In this document: positions 37,420 to 45,402 of the stretch, piece by piece
How positions within the stretch are numbered: the first letter of the stretch is position 1
Layout: every line of letters starts with the position of its first letter
Assembly (NCBI GenBank): GCA_051209155.1
Contig: JBPJGB010000001.1
Source of the DNA: Actomonas sp051209155
Lineage (GTDB): Bacteria > Verrucomicrobiota > Verrucomicrobiia > Opitutales > Opitutaceae
Length of the DNA: 64,000 nt
Strand: one strand, 5' to 3'
Program-made: the position numbers and the translations under genes
Notes under the pieces: generated by a model
What the model was told of the DNA's origin: nothing
The model's input: only the letters and a program-made list of their open reading frames with translations
Database searches by the model: none

Positions 37420-38301
37420 ATGCCTTCCACCCGCGACATCCGCCGACGCATCAAGTCGGTCAAGAACACTCGCCAGATCACCAAGGCGATGGAGTTGGTC
37501 GCTGCGTCGAAGATGAAGAAGGCCCAGGCCTCGGCCACCGCCGGTCGCGCCTACGCCGTCCTCATGGCCGACATGCTCGCCGCCCTTGCCGACAAGGTCG
37601 ACGGCAGCCTCCATCCCTTCCTGCAGCCCCGCGAGGTCAAGACCCGCGGTATTCTCCTCATCACGACCGACAAGGGTCTCTGCGGTCCGCTCAACGCCAA
37701 CCTCTTCAAGCTGGTCAGCGACATCAAGGACAACGCCAAGTTCGTCGTCTCCGGTCGCAAGGGCTCGCAGTTCCTCGCCCGCTCCAAGCGCAACGTCGTG
37801 GCCGACTTCGGCATCCACGACAAGGTGCCCTTCGGTGAGATCCAGGCCATCGGTGACTACATGATCGACCTCTTCCTCAAGGGCGAGATCGACACCATCG
37901 AGGTCATCTATCCGCGCTTCAAAAACACCCTCGTGCAGGAGCCGACGCATCGTCCGCTGCTGCCCTTGGCCAACTTGAAGGAGTTTGTCTCGCACCTCGC
38001 CGACGATCACGCGGCCGACCGCGCCAAGGAAATGGCCGACGATCGCCTCATGATCTTCGAGCCCGACGCGCAGACCGTCCTCGAAGCGCTGCTGCCTTTC
38101 TACGTGAAGCGTTACCTCTACCAGGTCGCGCTCTCCACCAAGGCCTCCGAGCACAGCGCCCGTATGGTCGCCATGAAGACCGCCAAGGACAACGCCTCCA
38201 AGCTGCTCGACGACCTCACGCTCGAATACAACAAGGCCCGTCAGGCCGCCATCACTCAGGAAATTCTCGAAATCGCCGCCGCCCAGTTCACCGCGGCCTA
38301 A
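37420..38301 (+). CDS. atpG: F1Fo ATP synthase subunit gamma
   Basis: 293 residues. The N-terminal helix (STRDIRRRIKSVKNTRQITKAMELVAASKM) and the C-terminal helix (ARMVAMKTAKDNASKLLDDLTLEYNKARQAAITQEILEI) form the rotating coiled coil; the centre has LLITTDKGLCGPLN. Gamma couples rotor rotation to catalysis in the alpha-beta hexamer. Confidence 0.97.
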   Translation: MPSTRDIRRRIKSVKNTRQITKAMELVAASKMKKAQASATAGRAYAVLMADMLAALADKVDGSLHPFLQPREVKTRGILLITTDKGLCGPLNANLFKLVSDIKDNAKFVVSGRKGSQFLARSKRNVVADFGIHDKVPFGEIQAIGDYMIDLFLKGEIDTIEVIYPRFKNTLVQEPTHRPLLPLANLKEFVSHLADDHAADRAKEMADDRLMIFEPDAQTVLEALLPFYVKRYLYQVALSTKASEHSARMVAMKTAKDNASKLLDDLTLEYNKARQAAITQEILEIAAAQFTAA

Positions 38302-38345
38302 TCTGTCCCAACCTCTCCGCCTCCCGCTTCCCGCACTTTTTCAAA

Positions 38346-39764
38346 ATGAATACCGGCAAAATCGTCCAAGTCATCGGCCCCGTCGTCGACGTGCAGTTCG
38401 CCGAGAACAGCATCCCCCCCATCTACCAAGCCCTCACCGTGGACTTCGAGGTCAGTGGCAAGACCGAGCATCTCACGCTGGAAATCCAGCAGCACTTGGG
38501 CGGCGGCGTGGCGCGTTCCATTGCCATGTCCTCCTCCGAGGGCCTCAAGCGCGGCATGACCGTGACCGACTCCGGCGCGCCGATCTCTGTGCCGGTGGGT
38601 GAGGGCGTGCTCGGCCGCATCTTCGACGTCACCGGCGCCCCGGTGGACGGCCGCGGCGACGTTCCTCACGAGAAGAAGTATCCCATTCACCGTCAGCCCC
38701 CGGCCTTGGTCGACCAGGACACCGAAGCCCAGATCCTCGAGACGGGCATCAAGGTCGTCGACCTCATCGCGCCCTTCACCAAGGGCGGCAAGGTCGGTGC
38801 CTTCGGTGGTGCCGGCGTGGGCAAGACCGTCGTCATCATGGAGCTCATCAACAACATCGCCAAGGCGCACGGTGGTTTCTCCGTGTTCGCCGGTGTGGGT
38901 GAGCGTTCCCGTGAAGGCAATGACCTCTACCACGAAATGTCCGACGCGGGCGTTATCGACCAAAACGACATTTCCAAGTCCAAGGTCGCCCTCGTTTACG
39001 GTCAGATGAACGAGCCGCCCGGCGCCCGTATGCGCGTCGCCCTCTCGGCCCTCGCCATGACCGAATACTTCCGCGACGAGAAGAACCAGGACGTGCTCCT
39101 CTTCGTCGACAACATCTTCCGCTTCTCCCAGGCCGGTTCCGAGGTGTCCGCGCTCCTCGGTCGCTCCCCGTCCGCGGTGGGTTACCAGCCGACCCTCTCC
39201 AACGAGATGGGCCTCCTCCAAGAGCGCATCACCTCGACCAAGAAGGGTTCCATCACCTCCTTCCAGGCGGTGTATGTGCCGGCCGACGACCTCACGGACC
39301 CGGCCCCGGCAAACACCTTTGCCCACTTGGACTCCACCATCGTGTTGGAGCGCGCCATCGCCGAGCTCGGTATTTACCCGGCCGTCGACCCGCTCGCCTC
39401 GGTGTCCAAGGCCCTCGAACCCGCGGTCGTGGGCGAGGAGCACTACAAGGTCGCCCGCGAAGTGCAGCGCGTGCTGCAGCGCTACAAGGATCTCCAGGAT
39501 ATCATCGCCATTCTCGGTCTCGATGAGCTCTCCCCTGAGGACAAACTCACCGTCTATCGCGCCCGCAAGATCCAGCGCTTCCTTTCCCAGCCCTTCCACG
39601 TGGCCGAAGTCTTCACCGGTTCGCCGGGTAAGTATGTCGGCGTCAAGGACACCGTCCGCGGCTTCAAGATGATCCTCGACGGCGAACTCGACGACGTGCC
39701 GGAAGGCGACTTCTACATGAAGGGCTCGATCGACGAAGTCCTCGAGGCCGCCGGCAAGAAATAA
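38346..39764 (+). CDS. atpD: F1Fo ATP synthase subunit beta
   Basis: 472 residues. Catalytic subunit with Walker A GGAGVGKT (about 154-161), GVGERSREGNDLY, Walker B VLLFVDNIFRF and the DELSPEDK segment of the DELSEED region. An N-terminal barrel starts with GKIVQVIGPVVDVQF. All catalytic residues expected for ATP synthesis are visible. Confidence 0.98.
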   Translation: MNTGKIVQVIGPVVDVQFAENSIPPIYQALTVDFEVSGKTEHLTLEIQQHLGGGVARSIAMSSSEGLKRGMTVTDSGAPISVPVGEGVLGRIFDVTGAPVDGRGDVPHEKKYPIHRQPPALVDQDTEAQILETGIKVVDLIAPFTKGGKVGAFGGAGVGKTVVIMELINNIAKAHGGFSVFAGVGERSREGNDLYHEMSDAGVIDQNDISKSKVALVYGQMNEPPGARMRVALSALAMTEYFRDEKNQDVLLFVDNIFRFSQAGSEVSALLGRSPSAVGYQPTLSNEMGLLQERITSTKKGSITSFQAVYVPADDLTDPAPANTFAHLDSTIVLERAIAELGIYPAVDPLASVSKALEPAVVGEEHYKVAREVQRVLQRYKDLQDIIAILGLDELSPEDKLTVYRARKIQRFLSQPFHVAEVFTGSPGKYVGVKDTVRGFKMILDGELDDVPEGDFYMKGSIDEVLEAAGKK

Positions 39765-39787
39765 GGCAATTCTGCGCCTGCACCATC

Positions 39788-40201
39788 ATGGCACTCACCC
39801 TCGAAATCGTCACCCCGGAGGCACGGGTCTATTCCGACACCGTCGACAACGTGGTCATTCCCACCGTCGAGGGTGAAATCGGCGTGCTGCCCGGTCACTT
39901 GCCTTTGCTGTCCCAAGTCGCCGATGGCGAGCTCCGGGTCACCAAGGGCAACGCCACCGAAGCCCTCATCATCGGCGATGGCTTCGTCCAAGTCCAAGGC
40001 GACAAGGTTTCCATCCTGGCCGAACACGCCATCGAGGAAAACGCCATCGACGAAGATGTCGTCGAAAAGGCCATGCAGCGGGCCCAACAGGCCCTGAAGG
40101 AAGCCAAAGAGAGCAAAATCGACCCGGCAGAGATCGAGCGTTTGGAAAGCGTCGTGCGCTTCTCCGTCGCTCAGCTGGGCATCAAACGCCGTCGACGCTA
40201 A
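39788..40201 (+). CDS. atpC: F1Fo ATP synthase subunit epsilon
   Basis: 137 residues. An N-terminal beta sandwich (LEIVTPEARVYSDTVDNVVIPTVEGEIGVLPGHLPL) and a C-terminal helical hairpin (QRAQQALKEAKESKID onward). It sits on the rotor and can inhibit ATP hydrolysis. It is the last gene of the operon; a hairpin follows after about 20 bases. Confidence 0.96.
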   Translation: MALTLEIVTPEARVYSDTVDNVVIPTVEGEIGVLPGHLPLLSQVADGELRVTKGNATEALIIGDGFVQVQGDKVSILAEHAIEENAIDEDVVEKAMQRAQQALKEAKESKIDPAEIERLESVVRFSVAQLGIKRRRR

Positions 40202-40221
40202 GGTAAAACACCGACATTTTT

Positions 40222-40242
40222 GCCAAACGGATGCGGTTTGGC
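40222..40242 (+). terminator. Weak terminator hairpin after the atp operon
   Basis: GCCAAAC and GTTTGGC pair with a seven-base loop, 20 bases past atpC. No U tract follows. A second inverted repeat, AATTGTCG/CGACAATT (40266-40294), lies further on in the AT-rich leader of the next gene. Confidence 0.4.
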
Positions 40243-40381
40243 TGAATTTGTGCTGCCCAACCGGCAATTGTCGCTGCCGAACCCAACGACAATTTATTTG
40301 CATCTTCTATTCTGTTCATATGTCTTGCGGATTCTGCCATCATCCCTGATTCATACCTCCCCTTTCATTCCTAATACCGCC

Positions 40382-41524
40382 ATGAAATTCATCCGCCTCC
40401 TCACCAAGGGCCTCCTGATCAGCTTTGTGATCAGCGCAGTCGCCTTCGCTCAGACTGTTACTCTCACCGCCGCCCAACGTGCCGCCATCCGCGCCGGTGG
40501 CGTTCAAGGTAAAGCCGCCGTTCAACAAGCCCTCGCAGCCGCCGGCGTTAACATCAGTGACGCCGCAGCCGTCCAAGCCGCCATCTCTTCGATCGTGGCC
40601 GATGTCTCCTCTGAGCCCGGTGCAGACATTTCCGCGATCGCCTCTGCGGTTACCGAAGCCGCCGTCGAATCCGCGGCTGCAGCCGGTGCTGATGTCGCCG
40701 CAGTCGCTCAGGCCGCATCGGCCGGTGCGACGTCCGGAGCCGTTTCTGCTGCCGCCGCGTCCGGCGGTGATGTCGCGGCCGCCGCTCAAGCCGCTTCATC
40801 CGGCGCAACGTCCGGTGCCGTGACCGCGGCTGCCTCCACGGGCAGCAGCGTCACCGCTATCGCCCAAGCCGCCTCGTCCGGTGCCTCCAACGGTGCCGTG
40901 ACTGCTGCCGCCGCCGCCGGCGCCGACACCTCCTCCGTCGCCCAAGCCGCTTCCTCCGGCGCGACCTCTGGTGCTGTCACCGCCGCCGCTGCGTCTGGTG
41001 CTGACACCACCGCCGTCTCCTCGGCTGCCGCCACCGGTTCCACCTCCGGCGCCGTCGCTGGCGCTCAATCCGCCGGTGTGAGCACTCAAGCCGTCGCCAA
41101 CGCCGCCGCTACCGGCGCTACCCAAGGCGCCGCGCAAGGTTCAGCTGAAACCGGTCAAGACGTGCAGGCAAACGCCGAAGCCGCCGCTGAGGCCGCTCAG
41201 GAAGTGGTCGACACCGAGTTCGAAGTGGAAGAACCGGTTGAACAGCCGACCATCCTCACCGCTACCCTCAACCTCTCCTACGGCACCTTCCTCATCGAGT
41301 GGACTGCCGACGGCACCACCGTCACCGTGACCCGCACGGGCGCTGGCACCACCGACGGTTCCACCAACGAGATCACCATCGCCAACCTCGGCCAGATGAC
41401 CGCCGCCCAGCGCAACGCACTGCAAACCGCCCTCGCCGCCGCCGCCACTCAGGCCAACCAAGGCCAAGTCGTGGTTGAGGTCCCGGGCAACGGCAACGTG
41501 ATCGTGGTCAGCCCGTCGAGCTGA
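40382..41524 (+). CDS. Secreted Ala/Ser/Gly-rich protein with six 26-residue repeats
   Basis: 380 residues. MKFIRLLTKGLLISFVISAVAFAQ is a signal peptide. After a helical region (TAAQRAAIRAGGVQGKAAVQQALAA), residues 104-259 consist of six repeats of exactly 26 residues with the pattern D-[VT]-x-x-V-A-Q-A-A-S-[SA]-G-A-T-S-G-A-V-[TS]-A-A-A-x-x-G-x. An acidic spacer (DTEFEVEEPVEQP) leads to a C-terminal beta-rich part (ILTATLNLSYGTFLIEWTADG) and a closing TAAQRNALQTALAAAATQ segment that resembles the N-terminal helical motif. I do not recognise the family. It may be an extracellular or periplasmic filament or surface protein. Its own leader region and strong terminator suggest a separate, possibly abundant transcript. 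Confidence 0.75.
   Translation: MKFIRLLTKGLLISFVISAVAFAQTVTLTAAQRAAIRAGGVQGKAAVQQALAAAGVNISDAAAVQAAISSIVADVSSEPGADISAIASAVTEAAVESAAAAGADVAAVAQAASAGATSGAVSAAAASGGDVAAAAQAASSGATSGAVTAAASTGSSVTAIAQAASSGASNGAVTAAAAAGADTSSVAQAASSGATSGAVTAAAASGADTTAVSSAAATGSTSGAVAGAQSAGVSTQAVANAAATGATQGAAQGSAETGQDVQANAEAAAEAAQEVVDTEFEVEEPVEQPTILTATLNLSYGTFLIEWTADGTTVTVTRTGAGTTDGSTNEITIANLGQMTAAQRNALQTALAAAATQANQGQVVVEVPGNGNVIVVSPSS
40691..41158 (+). repeat. Six tandem 78-base coding repeats
   Basis: The repeat unit is exactly 78 bases (26 codons) and occurs six times in phase; for example Asp codons start at 40691 and 40769. Units have diverged in sequence while the period is kept, which argues for selection on protein spacing. 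Confidence 0.85.
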
Positions 41525-41549
41525 TCCTTCGCTGGCACAACCTTTCCGA

Positions 41550-41576
41550 AGCGCACCCTACGGGGTGCGCTTTTTT
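41550..41576 (+). terminator. Intrinsic terminator after the repeat protein
   Basis: GCGCACCC pairs with GGGTGCGC across the four-base loop TACG, followed by six T residues. This is a textbook Rho-independent terminator and separates the repeat protein from the feo operon. Confidence 0.92.
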
Positions 41577-41589
41577 GTGCCGATATCTC

Positions 41590-41620
41590 AGACTCAGTTG
41601 ACAATGAAACTGAGTCTCAG
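41590..41620 (+). promoter_or_regulatory. Fur-box-like palindrome upstream of feoA
   Basis: A perfect ten-base inverted repeat, AGACTCAGTT (41590-41599) and AACTGAGTCT (41608-41617), overlaps a 7-1-7 element TGAAACT-G-AGTCTCA (41605-41619), the spacing of Fur boxes. It lies 20-50 bases before feoA in an otherwise short gap, so iron-dependent repression by a Fur-like protein is likely. The base content differs from the E. coli consensus. Confidence 0.6.
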
Positions 41621-41638
41621 TCGACTCTGCCTCCCTTG

Positions 41639-41881
41639 ATGCACCCGAACTCAACCAACGTCCGGCTTCCGCTCTGCCAGCTTCCCGCTGGCGGCTCCGG
41701 CCGCGTCTGCGAGCTTACTGGTGAGGGGTCTTTCAAGCAACGCGTCCGCGAACTCGGTTTCGGCGAATCCGCTACCGTCACCAAAATATCCGGTCGTTCG
41801 ACCATCATCTGCCAAGTCAACGGCACCCGGATCGCGCTCAGTCACGCCGCCGCGAGTCAGATTCTGATTTCGACCACCTGA
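41639..41881 (+). CDS. feoA: FeoA domain protein, first copy
   Basis: 80 residues from ATG 41639. SH3-like FeoA fold: LCQLPAGGSGRVCELTGEGSFKQRVRELGFGESATVTKIS, then a closing VNGTRIALSHAAASQILI. FeoA binds the cytosolic part of FeoB and supports Fe(II) uptake. It stands first in the feo operon, directly behind the Fur-like palindrome. It differs clearly from the second copy, so the two are not a recent duplication. Confidence 0.85.
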   Translation: MHPNSTNVRLPLCQLPAGGSGRVCELTGEGSFKQRVRELGFGESATVTKISGRSTIICQVNGTRIALSHAAASQILISTT

Positions 41882-41922
41882 GGCGCGGCACCATCCTGCC
41901 TGCCTTGCCCGACCGCGTCCCT

Positions 41923-42162
41923 ATGTCCGCCACCGTTCCGCTCTCCACCCTCTCACCTGGAACCACCGCGACCGTCCGCGAATACCCCTTGTCCGGTTCC
42001 GCGTTTTTGCGTCTCCGTGAAATGGGCATGCTGCCCGGCACCAGTATCACATTGGTGCGTCGCGCCCCCTTGGGTGACCCGATTGAGGTGAAGATCCGCG
42101 GCTACAACCTCACCCTGCGCAAGACCGAAGCCGAACACATCCTGGTCGAAACTTCCGCCTGA
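41923..42162 (+). CDS. feoA: FeoA domain protein, second copy
   Basis: 79 residues from ATG 41923. It has the classic FeoA order: LSTLSPGTTATVREYPLSGSAFLRLREMGMLPGTSITLVRRAPLGDPIEVKIRGYNLTLRKTEAEHI. This copy is closer to the family consensus than the first. It ends eight bases before feoB. Two FeoA genes with one FeoB are found in several phyla and probably form a three-part complex. Confidence 0.9.
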   Translation: MSATVPLSTLSPGTTATVREYPLSGSAFLRLREMGMLPGTSITLVRRAPLGDPIEVKIRGYNLTLRKTEAEHILVETSA

Positions 42163-42170
42163 GCCGCCCC

Positions 42171-44282
42171 ATGTCCTTGCCCGATCACATCAAAAAGCCA
42201 TCGCGGGCCCCCGTTTACGCGCTCGTCGGCAACCCCAATTGCGGCAAGACCACGCTCTTCAACGCGCTGACCGGCCTCAAACAGAAGGTCGGCAACTACC
42301 CCGGTGTCACCGTCGAACGCAAGGTCGGCACCGCCTACTCCCAGCACGGTCAGGCCATGACCGTCATCGATCTGCCTGGCGCCTACTCGCTGGCCGCCCG
42401 TTCCCCGGACGAAGCGGTCACGCGCGATGTGCTGCTGGGCCGGCGCGCCGACACGCAGATGCCGGATCGCATCGTCTGCATCGTCGACGCCTCCAATCTC
42501 GAACGTAACCTCTACCTTGTTCACCAGGTCCTCGACCTCGGTCGTCCGGTCATCCTCGTGGTCAACATGATGGACATGGCCACCTCAGCTGGCCTGCAAA
42601 TTCGCATCGACCACCTCGAGAAAGAATTGGGCATTCCCGTCATCGCCACCCAGGCCTCCCGTGGTCAGGGACTTATCGAGCTCAAGCTGGCCATGAGCCG
42701 CGCCGACTCTCCTTTGCCCAAACATCGGTGGACCGTTCCCTCCGCCATCGCTCCGGCCGTCTCGGAATTGCAGGCATCCCTGCAGGACTCCGACAAAAAG
42801 CCCCCGCTCATTGCCCGCGCCGAAGCCCTGCTCCTCCTCACCGATCAGGATCCCCTGCGCGTCGCCGGATCCCAGCCACTCAGCGATCGCACCACCACCA
42901 TTCTCAATACCTGGAAAAAGCGCTGGCAGGAGGACGGCACCGATTGGTCGGGCAGCCTCGTCGGCGCCCGCTACGAAGCGATCGGCAAACTGACGCAGAT
43001 TTCCGTCAAATCCGCCGCCACCGTCGCGCCCGAAAATGTCTCCGATCAAATCGACGCACTCGTGACGCACAGCCTCTGGGGTTGGGTGGTGCTCGGGTCG
43101 ATCATGACCCTGCTCTTCCTCAGTATCTTCACGCTGGCGGAATATCCCATGGGCCTCATCGAAGAAGCCGTTGCCGCCCTCGCCGACGTCGTGAAAAACT
43201 CCATGGCCCCCGGCGACCTCCGCGATCTCATTACCGACGGCGCCATCGCCGGGGTAGGGGGCGTGGTCGTGTTTCTCCCCCAGATCCTGATCCTGTTCTT
43301 CTTCATCGGTCTATTGGAAAGCACCGGTTACATGGCCCGCGCCGCCTTTATCATGGACCGGCTGATGAGCCGCGTCGGCCTGAACGGGAAATCCTTCATC
43401 CCTCTGCTCAGCTCCTACGCCTGCGCCATCCCCGGTATCATGGCCACTCGCACCATCGAGGATCCCAAGGACCGACTCGTCACCATCCTGGTCGCTCCCT
43501 TCATGAGCTGCTCCGCCCGCCTGCCGGTCTACCTGCTCATGATCGCCGCCCTCGTCCCGAGCGGCGAGGTGCCCGTTCTCACCAAAGTGGGTCTCATGCT
43601 CCTGATGTATACCCTCGGGACCGTGGGCGCCTTTGGCTTTGCCTGGCTCTTCAAACGCACGCTGCTGAAGGGCGAGCCTCCGCTCATGATCATGGAGCTT
43701 CCTCCCTACCGGCTGCCGCGCATGGTCGACGTGCTTCGCCACATGATCGAACGGGCTTGGTTGTTCCTCAAACGAGCCGGCACCATCATCCTCGCCATTT
43801 CCATCGTGCTGTGGGCGTTGACCGCGTATCCGAAAGCTGGTGACGACGCCACGCCCGGCGAACAGGTCGCGCAGAGCTACGCCGGAAAGGTGGGGCACGC
43901 CATCGAGCCCCTCATCAAGCCGCTCGGCTTCAATTGGGAGATTGGCATCGGCCTGGTCAGCTCGTTTGCCGCCCGTGAGGTGTTTGTGAGCGCGACCAGC
44001 GTGGTGTTCAACGTCGAGGAGGATGAAGAGGACACCGCACCTCTTCTCCAGGCGCTGCGCGACGCCACCTGGCCCGACGGTCGTCCGCTTTTCACCCCGC
44101 TCGTTTGCCTCACCCTCATGGTCTTCTATGTTTTCGCCATGCAATGCGTGAGCACGGTCGCGGTCGTGCGCCGCGAAACCAACTCCTGGCGCTGGCCCCT
44201 CTTCCAAATCGGCTACCAAACGGGCTTCGCCTGGCTGCTGTGCCTGATCATCTACCAGGCCGGCACCGCGCTCGGATTCTGA
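42171..44282 (+). CDS. feoB: Ferrous iron transport protein B
   Basis: 703 residues. The N-terminal G-protein domain has G1 GNPNCGKT (20-27), G2 in YPGVTVE, G3 DLPGAYSL and the NMMD G4. A helical GDI-like region follows to about residue 290, then the membrane part with two Gate motifs (SSYACAIPGIMATRTI with the key Cys, and SSFAAREVFVSA) and about eight helices. FeoB moves Fe2+ across the inner membrane. It follows feoA and is trailed by a small Cys-rich protein. Confidence 0.96.
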   Translation: MSLPDHIKKPSRAPVYALVGNPNCGKTTLFNALTGLKQKVGNYPGVTVERKVGTAYSQHGQAMTVIDLPGAYSLAARSPDEAVTRDVLLGRRADTQMPDRIVCIVDASNLERNLYLVHQVLDLGRPVILVVNMMDMATSAGLQIRIDHLEKELGIPVIATQASRGQGLIELKLAMSRADSPLPKHRWTVPSAIAPAVSELQASLQDSDKKPPLIARAEALLLLTDQDPLRVAGSQPLSDRTTTILNTWKKRWQEDGTDWSGSLVGARYEAIGKLTQISVKSAATVAPENVSDQIDALVTHSLWGWVVLGSIMTLLFLSIFTLAEYPMGLIEEAVAALADVVKNSMAPGDLRDLITDGAIAGVGGVVVFLPQILILFFFIGLLESTGYMARAAFIMDRLMSRVGLNGKSFIPLLSSYACAIPGIMATRTIEDPKDRLVTILVAPFMSCSARLPVYLLMIAALVPSGEVPVLTKVGLMLLMYTLGTVGAFGFAWLFKRTLLKGEPPLMIMELPPYRLPRMVDVLRHMIERAWLFLKRAGTIILAISIVLWALTAYPKAGDDATPGEQVAQSYAGKVGHAIEPLIKPLGFNWEIGIGLVSSFAAREVFVSATSVVFNVEEDEEDTAPLLQALRDATWPDGRPLFTPLVCLTLMVFYVFAMQCVSTVAVVRRETNSWRWPLFQIGYQTGFAWLLCLIIYQAGTALGF

Positions 44283-44291
44283 GCCTTTCCC

Positions 44292-44459
44292 GTGTCTTCC
44301 TCCACCCAGACCCTCCTGACTCTCCTGATCGTCGCCGCCGCGGCCGTCTACCTGCTGCGCAACGCACTGCGCAAGAAGTCATCATCGGGTTGTGCCTCGG
44401 GCGGTTCCTGCAGCTGCCCGGCCCCGAAGTTGCCGCGGCACCTCAAGCCGCGCCATTGA
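44292..44459 (+). CDS. FeoB-associated Cys-rich membrane protein
   Basis: 55 residues from GTG 44292, ten bases after feoB. One membrane helix (LLTLLIVAAAAVYLLRNAL) is followed by a basic patch and a Cys cluster, GCASGGSCSCP, with three Cys. Small proteins of this layout follow feoB in many bacteria (FeoB-associated Cys-rich family) and may replace FeoC or handle Fe(II) at the membrane. Too short for most gene finders. The GTG start and the position support it; biochemical role is unproven. Confidence 0.78.
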   Translation: MSSSTQTLLTLLIVAAAAVYLLRNALRKKSSSGCASGGSCSCPAPKLPRHLKPRH

Positions 44460-44466
44460 CCGGCGA

Positions 44467-44964
44467 TCAGGGCTCCAGCAGCTCGATTTCGAAAACCAGC
44501 CCGGCATTCGGCGGAATCGTGGCGTAACCCGATCGGCCGTAGCCCAACTTCGGCGGAATCAAGAGGATCGCCTTTCCGCCCACCTTCATCTGCTGCAGAC
44601 CGGAAGACATGCCGGGAATCATCTGCCCGATGCGTGCCTCCGTGGGTTTCTCCGTCCGCTGCACCTCCGTGCCATCGGCCAGCCGGACCACGTAGTTGAA
44701 CTTCACATACCCGCCAGGCAAGGGCTGCACGCCGGATCCTTCCACCAGGTGTTTGATACCCAGTCCGGAATCGGTCCAGGCGATCGCTTCGTCGAGTGCC
44801 GTTTCCCCAAACATCGCCACCCGGGCATCGCGCAACTCCTGTTCGGCCGCCAATCGCGCCGCTTCCTTCTCGGCCGCAATCCGCGTGTTCCGCTGGTCGG
44901 CATACCACCACAACCCACCGGCGGTGGCGGCGAGCAGAACGAGGGCAATGAGGGGACCTTTCAT
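44467..44964 (-). CDS. FKBP-type peptidyl-prolyl isomerase, membrane-anchored
   Basis: 165 residues. An N-terminal helix (LIALVLLAATAGGLWWYA) anchors it in the membrane, followed by a short coiled-coil (AAEKEAARLAAEQELRDA) and a C-terminal FKBP domain: PLPGGYVKFNYVVRLADGTEV, IPGMSSGLQQMKVGGKAILLIPPKLGYG, IPPNAGLVFEIELL. FKBPs speed proline isomerisation of folding proteins, here in the periplasm. Its start overlaps the stop of the VOC gene by four bases (ATGA), so both come from one transcript. Confidence 0.9.
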   Translation of the reverse strand: MKGPLIALVLLAATAGGLWWYADQRNTRIAAEKEAARLAAEQELRDARVAMFGETALDEAIAWTDSGLGIKHLVEGSGVQPLPGGYVKFNYVVRLADGTEVQRTEKPTEARIGQMIPGMSSGLQQMKVGGKAILLIPPKLGYGRSGYATIPPNAGLVFEIELLEP

Positions 44965-45365
44965 CGGTTTGCGGGCGGTCGCACTTCTTCCATCAGGCCC
45001 ACCAGGTTACCCTCCGGGTCGCGCAGGAAACCGGTCCACAGGTCATGGTCCGGCATCGGCGCCGCCATCGCGGGCGCGCGCTCGTTCGTCGCCCCTTTGG
45101 CCACCATCGCGGCATGCGCGGTCACGATGTCGGTGACTTTGAAATAGAACACCGAGTTCTTCCCGGGTTCACCGTGCCCTTGGGGTGTCGTCAACATCAC
45201 CCGCACGTCCCCGGCCTGCAAAAAGGCCAGGTTCGGCCCGGCGTCGAAGAGAAAACCCAGTCCCAGGATATCGCGGTAAAATCCCTTCGCGGCCGCCACG
45301 TCGGCGACCGTGATGGCGACTTGGCCGAGGCTCGGCGCGGGTGGGGTGGAGGAGTCATCGGACAT
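44961..45365 (-). CDS. VOC (glyoxalase-like) family protein
   Basis: About 134 residues from ATG 45365 (45374 is also possible). A single vicinal-oxygen-chelate fold: LGQVAITVADVAAAKGFYRDILGLGFLFD, then FLQAGDVRVMLTTP, and a second half ending FLRDPEGNLVGLMEEV. The closing Glu and an N-half residue usually hold the metal; the first ligand position is Gln here. Members include glyoxalase I, dioxygenases and resistance proteins; the substrate cannot be told. Middle gene of a TonB_C-VOC-FKBP minus-strand run. Confidence 0.82.
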   Translation of the reverse strand: MSDDSSTPPAPSLGQVAITVADVAAAKGFYRDILGLGFLFDAGPNLAFLQAGDVRVMLTTPQGHGEPGKNSVFYFKVTDIVTAHAAMVAKGATNERAPAMAAPMPDHDLWTGFLRDPEGNLVGLMEEVRPPANR

Positions 45366-45402
45366 GAGGTCCATCAAACTGAACTCGCGACTTCCGGCGA
45401 CC

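Noticed and set aside
40691..41158. The 78-base tandem repeats as a CRISPR array
   Set aside because: Units are in-frame coding repeats of 26 codons without alternating unique spacers, and no cas gene is near.
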